Below, piece by piece: positions 5,578 to 7,328 of a DNA stretch of 7,328 nucleotides (within the stretch, counting starts at the first letter, position 1; each line of letters begins with the position of its first letter). The DNA comes from Rhodospirillaceae bacterium CCH5-H10 (GTDB lineage: Bacteria; Pseudomonadota; Alphaproteobacteria; Reyranellales; Reyranellaceae): contig LSKJ01000714.1 of the NCBI GenBank assembly GCA_001557035.1, positions 1 to 7,328 on the forward strand, given 5' to 3'. A program made the translations under genes and the position numbers. The notes beneath the pieces were generated by a model that worked only from the letters and a program-made list of their open reading frames with translations, ran no database searches and was not told the origin of the DNA.

Positions 5578-6129
5578 ATGGCACGTTCGCGCTTGTGGCA
5601 TCGCACCATCGTTTTTCGCGGCTTGTCGCGGCCGGGGTTTACCCTGGGGATAAAATCATGTGAACAATGGCGCGTCGTGAACATTCATCGAACCGCCACG
5701 CTCCCGCTCCTGCTCGCCGCGCTCTGCGTCAGCCCGGGCTGCGCCCAGAAGCCCGTCGAGACGGCCGCGGTCCCGCAGGGGCCGACGGAGCACGAGATCT
5801 TCGTCAGGCAGCGCAAGGACGAGGTCCTGCAGTCGCTCGCCATTTGCGAGAGCGGAAGCTGGGGCCCGCATTCGCACCGCATCACCGGCGGACGCGGCAC
5901 CTATCACGGGCGTTTCCAGTACACGCCCCGCACCTACATCACCATGCAGCAGAGACGCGACGGGACCGTGCTCACGACCCAGGAAGCCATCGCGGCGGCG
6001 CAGGACTACGAGAAGGCCGCATCCCTCACCGAATGGGTGATGTTCGAGCAGGGCGAGACCTGGCACTGGCCGCTCTGCAACCGCAAGCTGGGCCTCACCG
6101 CCAAGGTCAAAGAGATCAACGCCCTGTAG
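5578..6129 (+). CDS. Exported protein with Rpf-like (transglycosylase-like) domain
   Basis: A 183-residue reading frame; 150 residues if translation starts at the GTG at 5677. From that GTG the protein begins with a good export signal (NIHRTATLPLLLAALCVSPGCAQ). Cleavage would be by signal peptidase I after GCA, or by the lipoprotein pathway at C55, though the SPGC lipobox is poor. The mature part (residues 84-173 of the long form) resembles the resuscitation-promoting factor domain of actinobacteria. It has LAICESGSWG with candidate catalytic E91, then GTYHGRFQYTPRTY (107-120), then FEQGETWHWPLCNRKLG (156-172). Rpf proteins show the same C-E-S-G-G, G-x-Y-x-G-x-x-Q-[FY] and Q-G-x-x-x-W-P-x-C order. 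C90 and C167 could form the conserved disulfide. The likely role is peptidoglycan cleavage in the periplasm. ATG 5578 has CGGAG 7 nt upstream but would bury the signal, so the start is unresolved. Fold call moderate, activity inferred. Confidence 0.7.
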   Translation: MARSRLWHRTIVFRGLSRPGFTLGIKSCEQWRVVNIHRTATLPLLLAALCVSPGCAQKPVETAAVPQGPTEHEIFVRQRKDEVLQSLAICESGSWGPHSHRITGGRGTYHGRFQYTPRTYITMQQRRDGTVLTTQEAIAAAQDYEKAASLTEWVMFEQGETWHWPLCNRKLGLTAKVKEINAL

Positions 6130-6162
6130 GGCGGGGCGAGAGAGCATTCGCCGCTTCCGCCC
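6129..6162 (+). terminator. Stable hairpin after the Rpf-like gene
   Basis: GGGCGG (6129-6134) pairs with CCGCCC (6157-6162), and GGCGA (6135-6139) pairs with TCGCC (6148-6152). Four unpaired bases (GCTT) lie on one side and the loop is 8 nt. The structure starts at the last base of the stop codon. There is no T-run, so it is at most an imperfect terminator separating this gene from the solute-binding protein gene. Confidence 0.45.
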
Positions 6163-6237
6163 GCCGACAGGCCGGGTGTAGCCTGACTCCCGCAGCTGGC
6201 CCGGATGGATACAAATCCACGAGAAGGCGCAGCCTGT

Positions 6238-6242
6238 GGAGG
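6238..6242 (+). promoter_or_regulatory. Strong ribosome binding site of the solute-binding protein gene
   Basis: GGAGG placed 7 nt before ATG 6250 decides the start in favour of the Tat-signal Met over the upstream in-frame ATG at 6205. Confidence 0.8.
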
Positions 6243-6249
6243 AAGCATC

Positions 6250-7227
6250 ATGACGATTCGCCGCCGCACGTTCGTGCATCTGGCTGTGGGTTCTGCTGCG
6301 TTGCCCACGGTTTCCCGTTTGGCTCACGCCCAGGCCTATCCATCGAGACCCGCCCGCATCATCGTCGGCTTTCCCGCCGGCGGCGCGACCGACATCCAGG
6401 GACGCCTGGCGGCCGAATGGCTGACCGAACGCCTCGGCCAGCAGTTCATCGTCGAGAACAAGCCCGGCGCCAGCGGCAACATCGGAACCGAAATGGTCGC
6501 CAAGGCGGCCCCCGATGGCTACACGCTGCTGCAGATCGTGACGCCGCACGCAATCAACGCGGCACTGTATTCGAACCTCAGCTTCGACTTCATGCGCGAC
6601 ATCGCGCCGGTCATCTGCGCCGCGCGGCTCGCCTATCTCGTCGTGGTGAACCCGTCGGTTCCCGTGAACACGCTTCCCGAACTCATCGCCTATGCCAAGG
6701 CCAACCCGGGCAAGATCAACTACGGTTCGGCCGGTCAGGGCACGCCGCAGAACATCGCCTGCGAACTCTTCAAGATGATGACTGGCGTGAACCTGGTCCA
6801 TGTCCCGTACAAGGGCGGCGCACCCGCGGTCGCCGACCTGATCAGCGGCCATGTGCAGGTCATCTTCGCGCCCCTGTCGGAGTCGATCCAGCAGGTGAAA
6901 GCGGGGAAGCTGCGCGCGCTCGCGGTCACGACAAAGGCCCGTCTGGACGTGCTGCCGGATGTTCCGCCGGTCGCCGACTTCGTGCCGGGTTACGAGGCCA
7001 GCGGCTTTGCCGGCATCGGCGTGCCCAAGGGGACACCGGCCGGAATCATCGAACTGCTGAACAAGGAACTCAACGCCGGCCTCGCCAACCCGAGAATCAG
7101 GAACCGGATCACGGAACTCGGCGGCACGGTGCTGGGCGGCACCCCGGCCGAATTCGGAGCGATCCTCGCCGACGCCACGGAGAAGTGGGCGAAGGTGATC
7201 AAGGCTGCCGGCATCAAGGCGGAGTAG
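6250..7227 (+). CDS. Tripartite tricarboxylate transporter solute-binding protein (Bug/TctC family)
   Basis: A 325-residue periplasmic protein of typical Bug length. The N-terminus MTIRRRTF followed by a weakly hydrophobic stretch and AHA-Q is a twin-arginine (Tat) signal with probable cleavage after residue 27. Family motifs follow: RIIVGFPAGGATD (36-48, with the ligand-facing Asp), VENKPGASGNIGTE (68-81), AAPDGYTLL (86-94), NYGSAGQGTPQ (157-167), HVPYKGGAPA (184-193), DLISGHVQVIF (196-206) and GKLRALAVT (219-227). These proteins bind carboxylates and related small acids and normally deliver them to TctAB membrane subunits, none of which appear here, so it may be an orphan receptor. The ATG at 6250 is fixed by GGAGG at 6238-6242, 7 nt upstream; the in-frame ATG at 6205 is ignored for that reason. 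The ligand cannot be read from the sequence. A link to allantoin metabolism is possible but unsupported. Confidence 0.93.
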   Translation: MTIRRRTFVHLAVGSAALPTVSRLAHAQAYPSRPARIIVGFPAGGATDIQGRLAAEWLTERLGQQFIVENKPGASGNIGTEMVAKAAPDGYTLLQIVTPHAINAALYSNLSFDFMRDIAPVICAARLAYLVVVNPSVPVNTLPELIAYAKANPGKINYGSAGQGTPQNIACELFKMMTGVNLVHVPYKGGAPAVADLISGHVQVIFAPLSESIQQVKAGKLRALAVTTKARLDVLPDVPPVADFVPGYEASGFAGIGVPKGTPAGIIELLNKELNAGLANPRIRNRITELGGTVLGGTPAEFGAILADATEKWAKVIKAAGIKAE

Positions 7228-7239
7228 GAAGGCACCTCG

Positions 7240-7268
7240 CTTCCCTCTCTCCTTCTTTCTCCTCCCCC
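7240..7268 (+). other. 29-nt uninterrupted pyrimidine tract
   Basis: Every base is C or T, starting 12 nt after the stop of the solute-binding protein gene. A weak 5-bp stem, GGAAG (7227-7231) with CTTCC (7240-7244), leads into it. In RNA this is a C/U-rich, G-free stretch such as Rho or an RNA chaperone may favour. Beyond it, to the end of the window, only a 4-codon frame (ATG at 7309) and a possible edge start (ATG at 7323) are seen. Confidence 0.4.
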
Positions 7269-7328
7269 GTCTTACGCTATCGGATTCACACATCTCGGAG
7301 TCCGAGGGATGCGCCGTATTTGATGGCG

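Noticed and set aside
6205..6249. Extended start for the solute-binding protein
   Set aside because: The upstream Met would bury the Tat signal by 15 residues and has no ribosome site, whereas ATG 6250 has GGAGG at 7 nt.
5656..7293. A 545-codon minus-strand frame antisense to the Rpf-like and solute-binding protein genes
   Set aside because: It has no recognisable domain and is opposite two genes with export signals and, for the second, a strong ribosome site.
7309..7323. Possible new gene start near the right edge
   Set aside because: The frame from ATG 7309 stops after four codons. The ATG at 7323 reaches the window edge after one more codon, so nothing can be said.

Overview
This is a high-GC bacterial window, most likely from an alphaproteobacterium of the Rhizobiales or Reyranella/Bradyrhizobium type. 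That placement is an inference from three things: the strong C/G third-position bias, an orphan Bug-type solute-binding protein, and palindromic intergenic repeats of the style common in those genomes. I see no RNA genes, CRISPR array, transposase or origin.

Left end (1-1150). A REP-like hairpin (12-50) is followed by a decayed, frameshifted copy of the 3' end of the alpha/beta hydrolase gene whose intact version ends at 1152. Between the two copies lie a small DUF2798 membrane protein gene (+) and an unrecognised four-helix membrane protein gene (-). The latter has visibly lower GC than the rest. The layout suggests an old duplication or insertion at the 3' end of the hydrolase gene.

Centre (1152-5440). 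A leftward set of genes starts at 4434: an allantoate amidohydrolase/N-carbamoyl-amino-acid hydrolase, an M20 metallopeptidase-like protein with altered metal-ligand positions, and an alpha/beta hydrolase with Cys in place of the nucleophile Ser. The small membrane protein gene may be a fourth member. A perfect 29-bp inverted repeat sits between the first two genes. Facing away from this set, across a 91-bp promoter region, is a PuuE-type allantoinase gene (4526-5440). The divergent pair would carry out two consecutive steps of purine catabolism, allantoin to allantoate and allantoate to ureidoglycine/ureidoglycolate. The roles of the M20 protein and the alpha/beta hydrolase in that pathway are unknown.

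Right end (5441-7328). A small exported protein carries a domain strongly reminiscent of actinobacterial resuscitation-promoting factors (lysozyme-like, C-E-S-G and W-P-x-C motifs), which is unexpected in a proteobacterium. It is followed by a hairpin and then a Tat-exported Bug/TctC-family solute-binding protein with no transporter membrane subunits in view. The window ends in a 29-nt pyrimidine tract and about 60 nt without a recognisable gene.
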